This document shows positions 1-6,491 of a stretch of 28,349 nucleotides of DNA, one piece after another; the first letter of the stretch is position 1; every line of letters starts with the position of its first letter. Position numbers and translations under genes: made by a program. This stretch comes from Prevotella sp. UBA2456 (lineage in GTDB: Bacteria; Bacteroidota; Bacteroidia; Bacteroidales; Bacteroidaceae), in NCBI GenBank assembly GCA_002342415.1, contig DDPY01000006.1, positions 3,307 to 31,655 on the forward strand, written 5' to 3'. Below the pieces are notes generated by a model. The model ran no database searches. It was given only the letters and a program-made list of their open reading frames with translations, and was not told the origin of the DNA.

Positions 1-38
1 TTGGCAAACTGCTTCAATGCTTCTTCTTTAGTCATCAT
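1..38 (-). CDS. 5' end of an unidentified gene (partial)
   Basis: Reading the minus strand, an ATG at 38 opens a frame (Met-Met-Thr-Lys-Glu-Glu-Ala-Leu-Lys-Gln-Phe-Ala) that runs off the window edge. A purine-rich AAAAGAAGAAAGA stretch just upstream can serve as ribosome binding site, and a TAACTTTG box lies 37 nt before the start. Either of two adjacent ATGs (38 or 35) could be used. Twelve residues are too few to assign a family. Confidence 0.6.
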   Translation of the reverse strand, partial: MMTKEEALKQFA

Positions 39-74
39 TCTTTCTTCTTTTAAGTTAATAATATAATGTGGGTG

Positions 75-82
75 CAAAGTTA
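75..82 (-). promoter_or_regulatory. -7 box for the partial gene at the left edge
   Basis: Minus-strand TAACTTTG followed by CACC matches the Bacteroidota -7 consensus TAnnTTTG exactly. No convincing -33 TTTG is found at the usual 19-21 nt upstream. Confidence 0.55.
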
Positions 83-156
83 CGAATTATCCGATATACG
101 ACTGCTGTCCTAAACAAACAATAATTCTACCCAAGCAAACATTTTTGCATTTTCTC

Positions 157-187
157 TTGGTTTTTCACATTATTTATTGTATCTTCG
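157..187 (+). promoter_or_regulatory. Promoter of the AraC-family regulator
   Basis: TTG at 157-159, 20 nt, then TATCTTCG at 180-187 (one mismatch to TAnnTTTG). The chosen start codon at 196 lies only 8 nt after the -7 box, so the transcript would be nearly leaderless. Confidence 0.5.
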
Positions 188-195
188 CCACCGAT

Positions 196-1080
196 ATGTA
201 CAAGTTGATGGATTTTCTGACATCGGTCATCGGTATGCCGCAGGACAAAGTGGTGTCTGGTGAGTTGTATTGCACAGAGAGCAACACCCGTCTGACGTTT
301 CTCACCAACCAGATGCAGGAGACGCTGGCAGGCTACTCTTATACGCTGGTGAACGACGGCTGGTTAGAACTGCTTTACAATGACCGTATGCTGACTCTAC
401 AAAAAGGCGACCTGATGATTTATTCCCCTGGGGTGAAAATCAGAATCATCAATGGTTCGACAGATTACCATTCTGTTTGCCTGATGATCGACGAACAGGC
501 GGCACTCGAGATACCGGCCGTGCGCAATGTTGTCCATACCGCCTATCAGCCGATAGCAGAACTCGGGCGCCCTATCATCCATCTCAATGAGCAGCAGACG
601 GCCCATTTTTGGCAGCACATGCACGAGATGATTCAGTATCAGCACTCTGGCCATCGCTATCTGCGCGAGGTACTGCGTACGCTTTTTACTCAGTTTGTCC
701 TTGACCTGATGGATGTCATGGCCCAGAACATCGGCCCCAGGCAAGTCCGTGAGCGAACCACGGAACAGTTCATCGCCTTTATGCGTCTGCTGACCAAGCA
801 CTTCATCGAGCATCATGACATAGGTTTCTATGCAGAAGGGCTTCATATCACTCCCATCCACCTGTCGCGCATCGTCCGTCAGGTTACGGGGCGTACGGTG
901 GTCGATTATATCAATCAGATGCTGCTGATGGAAGCCTCATGGCTCCTGCAGACTACCGACCTCAGTATCGCTGCGATAGCTGAACGCCTGCACTTCGCTG
1001 ACCAAAGCAGTTTCGGACGTTTCTTCACTCGATTGAAAGGCACTACGCCAAAAACATATCGGTTGGAACGAAAGAGGTGA
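196..1080 (+). CDS. AraC-family transcriptional regulator
   Basis: A 294-residue cytoplasmic DNA-binding protein. The N-terminal half reads like a cupin-type sensor domain: beta-rich, with an LxKGDLMIYSPG turn typical of AraC ligand domains. The last ~90 residues form the paired AraC helix-turn-helix, with a first helix pair around HITPIHLSRIVRQVTG and the family signature around SIAAIAERLHFADQSSFGRFF, then the P-x-x-YR ending. The frame is open further upstream to an ATG at 145, but that would place the promoter inside the gene, so the ATG at 196 is preferred. The ligand and targets cannot be told from sequence. The nearest downstream gene (YdeI-like) has its own promoter. The family assignment is secure; the start is less so. 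Confidence 0.88.
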   Translation: MYKLMDFLTSVIGMPQDKVVSGELYCTESNTRLTFLTNQMQETLAGYSYTLVNDGWLELLYNDRMLTLQKGDLMIYSPGVKIRIINGSTDYHSVCLMIDEQAALEIPAVRNVVHTAYQPIAELGRPIIHLNEQQTAHFWQHMHEMIQYQHSGHRYLREVLRTLFTQFVLDLMDVMAQNIGPRQVRERTTEQFIAFMRLLTKHFIEHHDIGFYAEGLHITPIHLSRIVRQVTGRTVVDYINQMLLMEASWLLQTTDLSIAAIAERLHFADQSSFGRFFTRLKGTTPKTYRLERKR

Positions 1081-1137
1081 CGACTATCAACGAAAGTTAA
1101 AGTTACGCAATAATCGTGGGAATTTATCAGAATTGAC

Positions 1138-1145
1138 TACTTTTG
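1138..1145 (+). promoter_or_regulatory. -7 box of the YdeI-like gene
   Basis: TACTTTTG matches TAnnTTTG exactly. It lies about 40 nt before the ATG at 1185. The -33 region is weak. Confidence 0.6.
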
Positions 1146-1184
1146 CAACAAAGTTTAATACTACAGACAGATAAATCGGAATTT

Positions 1185-1754
1185 ATGGAAGAGCATAACA
1201 TCCTCTGTATAGCCAACAGAAGTGAGTTCCGTGCATGGCTCGAAGCGAATCATGCCGCAGAGAGCGAATGCTGGGTCTGCGTGAAGCGGGGACGGCCTGC
1301 AGATGAAGAAACCTTCTGGTATCTCGATGCCGTGGAGGAAGCCCTTTGCTTCGGATGGATTGACAGCCGGCACAAACTGATTGACGGCAGAAGGATGCAA
1401 TGCTTCACTCCTAGAAAGCGAAACAGCCCTTGGACGGAACTGAACAAGGAGCGAGTGAGGCGACTGGATCGGTTAGGGCTGATGACAGATGCTGGGCGTC
1501 GTGTGCTGCCACCGATGGGCGCACGCAGTTTCAAGATAGACAAAGACGTTGAGGCGGCTTTGAAATCAGCTCGTGCATGGACAAAGTACAAGTCGTTTCC
1601 TCCTCTCTACCAACGTATTTGTGCCTATAATGTGGCATTCTATAAGACCAGAGACAAGAGCATGTATGAACAGACCCTGTCTCACCTTATCACAGAAACC
1701 AAAGCCGGACGCATGTTTGGCGAATGGAATGACTACGGCCGGTTGCTCGGTTAA
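1185..1754 (+). CDS. YdeI/OmpD-associated family protein
   Basis: A 189-residue soluble protein of the YdeI/OmpD-associated (bacteriocin-protection) family. Recognisable segments are an early E-x-W-V-x-x-x-K-R-G stretch, the conserved V-E-E-A-L-C-F-G-W-I-D-S block near residues 48-60, then F-T-P-R-K-x-x-S-P-W-T-x-x-N, and a C-terminal Lys/Arg-rich helical region. This order is diagnostic for the family. The biochemical role is not established; some relatives are linked to stress or antimicrobial-peptide tolerance. The frame stays open back to a TTG at 1143, but that codon lies in the -7 box, so the ATG at 1185 is preferred. It appears monocistronic. Confidence 0.85.
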   Translation: MEEHNILCIANRSEFRAWLEANHAAESECWVCVKRGRPADEETFWYLDAVEEALCFGWIDSRHKLIDGRRMQCFTPRKRNSPWTELNKERVRRLDRLGLMTDAGRRVLPPMGARSFKIDKDVEAALKSARAWTKYKSFPPLYQRICAYNVAFYKTRDKSMYEQTLSHLITETKAGRMFGEWNDYGRLLG

Positions 1755-1793
1755 GTAAAAGTACTCATAGGGCGACCTTTTTCCCGGAGCACT

Positions 1794-1854
1794 GGGGGAC
1801 TGGTACTTGTCTCACAAATATGCTTACAGCGGGTCAGTCCCCCTGTGCGAGACA
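1794..1854. repeat. Interleaved inverted repeats (pseudoknot-like element)
   Basis: Two pairs of complementary segments are interleaved. GGGGGACTG (1794-1802) pairs with CAGTCCCCC (1835-1843), and TGTCTC (1808-1813) pairs with GAGACA (1849-1854). Both X-to-Y distances are exactly 5 nt. It lies between the convergent ends of the YdeI-like gene and the decayed toxin-antitoxin locus. Confidence 0.6.
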
Positions 1855-1896
1855 GTATGAATAAGACAGGAATAAACTATTGATGTTTGAATGAAA

Positions 1897-1971
1897 CTAC
1901 TTTTGGCCGTAATGAGAGCGCAAAGAAATAACAGCAACATAGACCTCGGCATCGTGGATTTCGTATGCCAT
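1897..1971 (-). pseudogene. C-terminal stub of a RelE/ParE-family toxin
   Basis: Starting 3 nt after the antitoxin stop codon, the minus strand encodes 24 codons (Met-Ala-Tyr-Glu-Ile-His-Asp-Ala-Glu-Val-Tyr-Val, then a Val-Ile-Ser-Leu-Arg-Ser-His-Tyr-Gly ending) before a TAG. This resembles the last two beta-strands and terminal R-x-H-Y of RelE-superfamily toxins, which are normally about 90-100 residues. The simplest reading is that an internal deletion removed roughly the first three quarters of the toxin and fused its tail to the antitoxin gene. The protein would be inactive, since the core fold is missing. The assignment rests on a short stretch and on the position after an antitoxin. Confidence 0.6.
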
Positions 1972-1974
1972 TTC

Positions 1975-2250
1975 CTACAGCGAATTGATAAATGCCGTAA
2001 TGTCTTCTTTGCTCTCAAGACGCGTGAATTTTGTCCCAGGCTGATGGGCTTTGGCAATGTCTTCTTCGACAGCCTTCACATTGCGAGAGTCAGCAAAGAA
2101 AGTATCGCCAGACGGACTGATCTCATAGGGATCGACGCGATACGATTTCTTTTGGGGCTTACTGATAGTTACTCCCTTGATGGCACCCAAAATCTTTTTC
2201 AGACTGGGGATAAGGCTTGCATCCTCTATATTAAGAACTAACTGTGACAT
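1975..2250 (-). CDS. Antitoxin of a decayed type II toxin-antitoxin locus
   Basis: A 91-residue acidic protein. The N-terminal part (residues 1-30) is a short beta/alpha region. The middle carries Ser-Pro-Ser-Gly-Asp-x-Phe-Phe-Ala-Asp-Ser, and the C-terminus ends Glu-Asp-Ile-x-Ala-Phe-Ile-Asn-Ser-Leu, a common tail of RelB/YafN-like antitoxins in Bacteroidota. Antitoxins of this kind neutralise a ribosome-dependent RNase toxin and repress their own promoter. Here the partner gene is only a 24-codon remnant, so this would be an orphan antitoxin. A strong promoter (TTTG-N19-TATTTTTG) lies directly upstream, so the gene is probably still transcribed. The family call is by resemblance and context. 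Confidence 0.7.
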   Translation of the reverse strand: MSQLVLNIEDASLIPSLKKILGAIKGVTISKPQKKSYRVDPYEISPSGDTFFADSRNVKAVEEDIAKAHQPGTKFTRLESKEDITAFINSL

Positions 2251-2276
2251 AAATGGAATTTCTTTATTTCTCGCTG

Positions 2277-2307
2277 CAAAAATACGAAGAAAATCTGAAA
2301 CGACAAA
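2277..2307 (-). promoter_or_regulatory. Promoter of the orphan antitoxin
   Basis: On the minus strand, TTTG (2307-2304), 19 nt, then TATTTTTG (2284-2277) followed by CAGC. Both boxes match the Bacteroidota consensus. This is one of the best promoters in the window, 26 nt before the ATG. Confidence 0.75.
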
Positions 2308-2342
2308 ATAAAGAAACCACTAAAATTAAACTTAAAACAAAA

Positions 2343-2554
2343 ATGGACAATGAAGAAATGGAAGAACTTTTCGGCCCGCTGAGAGCAGCGGACTGGAACA
2401 GCTCATCCGCTATGCCACCATCCTGCTCGACATCAGCGACGAGTCGAAGGAGGACTTCGACGAGCTGCTCTTGGAGCGCAACAAGGCAGGACGCTACTGG
2501 CTGCACTTCGCCGTGCGCCCCAGCGGCAACCGCAGGAAGGTGAGGATGATATAA
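2343..2554 (+). pseudogene. Small unknown gene broken by a -1 frameshift
   Basis: From the ATG at 2343 the frame reads Met-Asp-Asn-Glu-Glu-Met-Glu-Glu-Leu-Phe-Gly-Pro-Leu, then turns into Ser/Thr-rich nonsense typical of a shifted reading. One frame back, starting around 2384, a well-behaved sequence follows: Ser-Ser-Gly-Leu-Glu-Gln-Leu-Ile-Arg-Tyr-Ala-Thr-Ile-Leu-Leu-Asp, then Trp-Leu-His-Phe-Ala-Val-Arg-Pro and a basic tail to TAA at 2552. That frame has no start codon of its own, because an in-frame stop lies upstream. Restoring one base near 2382-2384 yields a continuous protein of about 70 residues. No function is recognised. It is either a true pseudogene or an assembly indel. Confidence 0.55.
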
Positions 2555-2589
2555 GTGGTAAGAGGTAAGAGGTGAGAGGTGAGAGGTGA
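2552..2589 (+). repeat. Heptanucleotide tandem repeat, locus A
   Basis: Five units of exactly 7 bp (TAAGTGG, TAAGAGG, TAAGAGG, TGAGAGG, TGAGAGG), the first beginning with the stop codon of the frameshifted gene, then a partial unit TGAC. Confidence 0.85.
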
Positions 2590-2597
2590 CGCGACGG

Positions 2598-3335
2598 CTA
2601 TAGGAATCCCTGCTGGCGGAGGGCGTCGAGGAGTACGGCGGAGAGGGCTTCGTTGTCCTTCTTGGTGTAGCGGATGTCGGTGAAGACCTGGGCGAGGGTC
2701 TCCTTGTGGTTGAGGACGCAGAAGTGCCGGTTCTCGGGCAGCTGCTCCTTCGGCGTATAGTAGGTGTCGATGTCTTGGGGCGTATAGTCACGATAGGTCT
2801 CGTGGTGGATGAAGCTCTCTGTGGGCAGGCGGTCGGAGAGGGGAGGCTCCTCGGCGGGCCAGCCTACGGTGAGCGTGGCTACGGGCATGACGAGTTTGGG
2901 CAGCTTTAGGATGTCGATAATCTGCAGGGGTTGATAGACAGTGGTGCCGAGATAGCAGTAGCCCAGTCCCTCCTCGTCCATCAGACAGCAGAGCGTCTGG
3001 GTGAAGAGCAGGGCATCGGTGGCTGCATTGAGGAAGGAGAGGAAGTTGTCGTAGCCCGGCTCAGCCTTGCGGCAGCGGGCCCATTGGCTGGTGCGGTTGA
3101 AGTCGGCACAGATGGTGAGCACCACGGGAGCCTGGGTGACCATCGGCTGGCCGAAGTGGGCCGGTGAGAGACGCTGCTTCTGCTCGTCGCTGCGTGTGAC
3201 GACAACGCTGTAAAGCTGCAGGTTGCCCATGGTTTGTGTACGTGCTGCCTCGGTCATCAGGCGCGACAGCAACTCCTCACTCACTTCTTTCGAACTGTAT
3301 TGGCGAATGGTTCGCCGGTTTGTTAAATTTTTCAT
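2598..3335 (-). CDS. Nitroreductase family protein (NfsA/FRP-like)
   Basis: A 245-residue flavoprotein, expected to bind FMN as a dimer and reduce nitro, quinone or flavin substrates with NAD(P)H in the cytoplasm. It begins with the family's N-terminal FMN phosphate-binding stretch (N-R-R-T-I-R-Q-Y-S). It carries a mid-protein helix A-x-D-A-L-L-F-T-Q-x-L, then G-L-G-Y-C-Y-L-G-T and L-P-x-x-V-M-P-V-A-T-L-T-V-G-W-P, the order typical of NfsA/FRP nitroreductases. The frame continues upstream of 3335 into nrdJ, but the ATG at 3335 sits just after a TACCTTTG box and gives a correct N-terminus. Only 4 nt separate the -7 box from this ATG. It is divergent from nrdJ. The physiological substrate is unknown. 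Confidence 0.88.
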   Translation of the reverse strand: MKNLTNRRTIRQYSSKEVSEELLSRLMTEAARTQTMGNLQLYSVVVTRSDEQKQRLSPAHFGQPMVTQAPVVLTICADFNRTSQWARCRKAEPGYDNFLSFLNAATDALLFTQTLCCLMDEEGLGYCYLGTTVYQPLQIIDILKLPKLVMPVATLTVGWPAEEPPLSDRLPTESFIHHETYRDYTPQDIDTYYTPKEQLPENRHFCVLNHKETLAQVFTDIRYTKKDNEALSAVLLDALRQQGFL

Positions 3336-3433
3336 GCTGCAAAGGTAGTGAATGTTTTCCAAATCGGAAAACTTTCTGTATCTTTTTTCTCGAAAAGTTT
3401 TCCTTTTCGGATAATAATTGCTACCTTTGCAGC
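3336..3433. promoter_or_regulatory. Quasi-palindromic divergent promoter (nitroreductase / nrdJ)
   Basis: Two TACCTTTG -7 boxes face outwards at 3340-3347 (minus) and 3422-3429 (plus), each embedded in a 13-bp exact inverted repeat (3336-3348 and 3421-3433). Inside them lies a second inverted repeat with 17-bp arms matching at 14 positions: CCAAATCGGAAAACTTT at 3359-3375 and its counterpart at 3394-3410. It covers the -33 region of both promoters. All elements share one centre, 3384.5. A regulator binding the inner dyad could control both genes together. Confidence 0.75.
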
Positions 3434-3451
3434 CAAAAATAACATTTCGAT

Positions 3452-6025
3452 ATGCAGACATACACGTATGATGAGGCTTTCGAGGCCTCCTTGGCTTATT
3501 TTGGCGGCGACGAACTGGCCGCACGCGTTTGGGTGAACAAGTACGCGATGAAAGACTCGTTTGGCAATATCTATGAGAAGTCGCCTGAGCAGATGCACTG
3601 GCGCTTGGCCAACGAGATAGCCCGAATAGAGAAGAAGTATAAGAATCCGCTGTCGGCCCAGCAGATTTTCGACCTGCTGGACCACTTCCGCTATATCGTG
3701 CCGGCGGGCAGCCCGATGACGGGCATCGGCAACAACCATCAGATTGCGTCGCTGTCGAATTGCTTCGTGATCGGGCTGGATGGTGATGCCGACTCGTATG
3801 GTGCCGTGATGCGCATCGACGAGGAGCAGGTGCAGCTGATGAAGCGCAGGGGCGGGGTCGGTCACGACCTGAGCCATATCCGTCCGAAGGGTCAGCCTGT
3901 GAACAATTCGGCACTGACCTCGACGGGCCTGGTGCCTTTCATGGAGCGTTATAGTAATAGTACGCGCGAGGTGGCCCAGGATGGCCGTCGCGGTGCGCTG
4001 ATGCTGAGTGTGAGCATCAAGCATCCGGACTCTGAAGCCTTTATCGATGCCAAGATGACCGAAGGCAAGGTGACGGGTGCTAACGTGAGCGTGAAGATTG
4101 ACGACGAGTTCATGCGCTGTGCTACGGAGGACAAGCCTTATGTGCAGCAGTTCCCCATCGACAGTGAGAATCCGGTGGTGAGCAAGGAGATTTCGGCCAA
4201 GGCGCTGTGGGAGAAGATTGTGCACAACGCCTGGAAGAGTGCAGAGCCTGGCGTGCTGTTCTGGGACACCATCCTGCGTGAGAGCATCCCCGACTGCTAT
4301 GCCGACTTGGGCTTCCGCACGGTGTCTACCAATCCCTGTGGCGAGATTCCGCTCTGTCCCTACGACTCGTGCCGACTGCTGTCCATCAACCTCTATTCGT
4401 ATGTGAAGAATCCGTTTACGAAGAATGCCTACTTCGACTACGAGCTGTTCCGCCAGCATGTGCAGATGGCACAAAGGCTGATGGATGACATCGTAGACCT
4501 GGAACTGGAGAAGATAGACCTCATCATGGAGAAGGTGGACAGCGATCCGCAGTCGATGGAGGTGAAGGGTGCCGAGATGCACCTGTGGGAAAAGATCAAG
4601 GCCAAGAGTTCCAAGGGCCGCCGTACGGGTGTGGGCATCACTGCCGAGGGCGACATGATTGCCGCCATGGGGCTGCGCTATGGTACGCAGGAGGCTACCG
4701 ACTTCTCTGTCGAAGTGCACAAGACGCTGGCGCTCAACGCCTACCGTTCGAGTGTGGAGATGGCTCGCGAGCGCGGTGCCTTCGAGGTGTACGATGCCCA
4801 GCGCGAACAGCAGAACCCCTTTATCCTGCGACTGAAGCAGGCCGATCCCCAATTGTATGAGGACATGACCCAGTATGGCCGCCGGAATATCGCCTGCCTG
4901 ACGATAGCACCGACGGGTACGACGAGCCTGATGACGCAGACCACGAGCGGCATCGAACCCGTGTTCCTGCCTGTCTACAAGCGTCGCCGCAAGGTGAACC
5001 CCAACGACACCGACGTGCATGTGGACTTTGTCGACGAGGTGGGCGACTCCTTTGAGGAGTATATCGTCTACCACCCGAAGTTCATGGAGTGGATGAAGGT
5101 GAACGGGCTGGACACCACGAAGCGCTACACCCAGGAAGAGATTGACCAGCTGGTGGAGCAGTCGCCTTACTACAAGGCTACGGCCAACGATGTAGACTGG
5201 CTGATGAAGGTGCGCATGCAAGGCGCTATCCAGAAGTGGGTGGACCATTCGATCAGCGTCACGGTGAACCTGCCCAACGATGTCGATGAGGCATTGGTGA
5301 ACCGACTCTATGTGGAGGCTTGGCGTTCGGGCTGCAAGGGCTGTACCATCTATCGCGACGGTAGCCGTGCCGGTGTGATGATCAGCGTCTCTAAGAAGGA
5401 TAAGAAGAAGGACGAGCAGACCACCAAGGACAACAATATGGAGCAGAAGCAGGAGGCTCCCTGCAAGCACCCCGAGGTGACGGAGGTGAGACCGAAGGAA
5501 CTGGAGTGCGATGTGGTGCGATTCCAGAACAACAAGGACAAATGGGTGGCTTTCGTGGGTCTGCTTGACGGCTATCCCTACGAAATCTTCACCGGCTTGC
5601 AGGACGACGATGAAGGCATCGTGCTGCCCAAAACGGTGACGAAGGGTAAGATTATTAAGAATGTGAACGAGGACGGTACCAAGCGCTACGACTTCCAGTT
5701 TGAGAACAAGCGCGGATACAAGACCACCGTCGAGGGACTGTCGGAGAAGTTTAACCCTGAGTACTGGAACTATGCGAAACTCATCTCCGGTGTGCTGCGC
5801 TACAGAATGCCCATCGACCACGTCATCAAGCTCGTGTCGAGCCTGCAGCTGAAGTCGGAGAGCATCAACACATGGAAGGTGGGCGTGGAGCGTGCCCTGA
5901 AGAAGTATATCGTGGACGGAACGGAGGCCAAGGGTCAGAAGTGTCCCAACTGCGGCTCCGAGAGTCTGGTCTATCAGGAGGGCTGTCTGATTTGTAAGAA
6001 CTGCGGTTCGTCGAGATGCGGATGA
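3452..6025 (+). CDS. nrdJ: Adenosylcobalamin-dependent (class II) ribonucleotide reductase
   Basis: An 857-residue class II ribonucleotide reductase that makes deoxyribonucleotides using a radical generated from coenzyme B12, without needing oxygen. Visible landmarks: the R-R-G-G-V-G-H-D-L-S region near residue 130, the active-site N-P-C-G-E motif at residues 294-298, the I-A-P-T-G-T-T-S-L-M motif before S-G-I-E-P, and G-C-K-G-C-T-I-Y-R-D-G-S-R at the end of the barrel. A Lys/Glu-rich linker (about residues 648-685) then leads to a C-terminal part ending in a zinc-ribbon-like set of C-x-x-C pairs. The length suits the family. The ATG at 3452 is 22 nt after TACCTTTG. There is no room for a cobalamin riboswitch in the leader, which is unusual for a B12-linked gene but not for an enzyme that merely uses B12. 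Confidence 0.95.
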   Translation: MQTYTYDEAFEASLAYFGGDELAARVWVNKYAMKDSFGNIYEKSPEQMHWRLANEIARIEKKYKNPLSAQQIFDLLDHFRYIVPAGSPMTGIGNNHQIASLSNCFVIGLDGDADSYGAVMRIDEEQVQLMKRRGGVGHDLSHIRPKGQPVNNSALTSTGLVPFMERYSNSTREVAQDGRRGALMLSVSIKHPDSEAFIDAKMTEGKVTGANVSVKIDDEFMRCATEDKPYVQQFPIDSENPVVSKEISAKALWEKIVHNAWKSAEPGVLFWDTILRESIPDCYADLGFRTVSTNPCGEIPLCPYDSCRLLSINLYSYVKNPFTKNAYFDYELFRQHVQMAQRLMDDIVDLELEKIDLIMEKVDSDPQSMEVKGAEMHLWEKIKAKSSKGRRTGVGITAEGDMIAAMGLRYGTQEATDFSVEVHKTLALNAYRSSVEMARERGAFEVYDAQREQQNPFILRLKQADPQLYEDMTQYGRRNIACLTIAPTGTTSLMTQTTSGIEPVFLPVYKRRRKVNPNDTDVHVDFVDEVGDSFEEYIVYHPKFMEWMKVNGLDTTKRYTQEEIDQLVEQSPYYKATANDVDWLMKVRMQGAIQKWVDHSISVTVNLPNDVDEALVNRLYVEAWRSGCKGCTIYRDGSRAGVMISVSKKDKKKDEQTTKDNNMEQKQEAPCKHPEVTEVRPKELECDVVRFQNNKDKWVAFVGLLDGYPYEIFTGLQDDDEGIVLPKTVTKGKIIKNVNEDGTKRYDFQFENKRGYKTTVEGLSEKFNPEYWNYAKLISGVLRYRMPIDHVIKLVSSLQLKSESINTWKVGVERALKKYIVDGTEAKGQKCPNCGSESLVYQEGCLICKNCGSSRCG

Positions 6026-6029
6026 TAGA

Positions 6030-6064
6030 TGAGAGGTAAGAAGTAAGAAGTAAGAGGTGAGAGA
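6030..6064 (+). repeat. Heptanucleotide tandem repeat, locus B
   Basis: Five 7-bp units (TGAGAGG, TAAGAAG, TAAGAAG, TAAGAGG, TGAGAGA) fill the gap between nrdJ and folB. The last two units supply the purine-rich ribosome binding site of folB. Confidence 0.85.
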
Positions 6065-6065
6065 A

Positions 6066-6446
6066 ATGAAGATAGAGCGTTCGTATATATATATTAAGGA
6101 GGCGCGGTTTCATGCCTATCATGGCGTGCTGCCTCAGGAGCAGGAGGTAGGACAGGACTTCATGGTCTCTGTGCGCTGTGGCTACGACATCCAGTCGGCC
6201 GTGAATCACGACATGGTGGAGGTGACACTCGACTATGGTGCGTTGTATAAGCTGATTGCGCACGAGATGGCTGTGCCCTCACAGCTGATGGAACACGTGG
6301 CCGGGCGCATTGCCAACGCCGTGTTTAAGAACTTTCCGCAGGTGACTACCCTCGACCTGGACATCATGAAGGTCAATCCGCCCATAGGGGCCGACTGTGC
6401 GGGTGCGGGTGTCGAGGTACACTTAATAAATGATAAAACTAAGTAG
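6066..6446 (+). CDS. folB: Dihydroneopterin aldolase
   Basis: A 126-residue enzyme of folate biosynthesis that cleaves 7,8-dihydroneopterin to 6-hydroxymethyl-dihydropterin and glycolaldehyde. Seen in the sequence: the N-terminal A-R-F-H-A-Y-H-G-V-L-P-Q-E-Q block with the substrate-binding Glu region, a helical centre, and the C-terminal K-V-N-P-P-I-G containing the catalytic Lys. The length is normal for a FolB subunit. A GAGGTGAGAG purine tract ends just before the ATG at 6066; the frame also offers a start at 6057, but that would lie in the ribosome binding site. It follows nrdJ by 40 nt and is probably cotranscribed with it. Confidence 0.92.
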   Translation: MKIERSYIYIKEARFHAYHGVLPQEQEVGQDFMVSVRCGYDIQSAVNHDMVEVTLDYGALYKLIAHEMAVPSQLMEHVAGRIANAVFKNFPQVTTLDLDIMKVNPPIGADCAGAGVEVHLINDKTK

Positions 6447-6475
6447 TAATAGGCTGTTTTTTCGTCACTTATTCG

Positions 6476-6483
6476 TACTTTTG
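6476..6483 (+). promoter_or_regulatory. -7 box of the amidase gene
   Basis: TACTTTTG followed by CATCCGAA and directly by the ATG at 6492. A CTG at 6454-6456 (19 nt upstream) is the best -33 candidate. The leader would be about 5 nt. Confidence 0.65.
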
Positions 6484-6491
6484 CATCCGAA

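Noticed and set aside
1891..2241. 116-residue plus-strand open frame
   Set aside because: Antisense to the antitoxin gene, which has a promoter and recognisable ending.
2343..2554. Programmed -1 frameshift
   Set aside because: No slippery heptamer or downstream pseudoknot was seen near the frame change; a simple indel explains it.
3411..3451. Cobalamin riboswitch before nrdJ
   Set aside because: The leader between the -7 box and the ATG is only 22 nt, far too short.
3336..3914. Upstream extension of the nitroreductase frame
   Set aside because: It overlaps the divergent promoter and nrdJ; the sequence before the Met at 3335 is low-quality Arg/Ser/Pro-rich.
3332..5821. 829-residue open frame on the strand opposite nrdJ
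   Set aside because: It mirrors the codon bias of nrdJ, has His/Leu/Val-rich antisense composition and no recognisable domain; nrdJ is certain.
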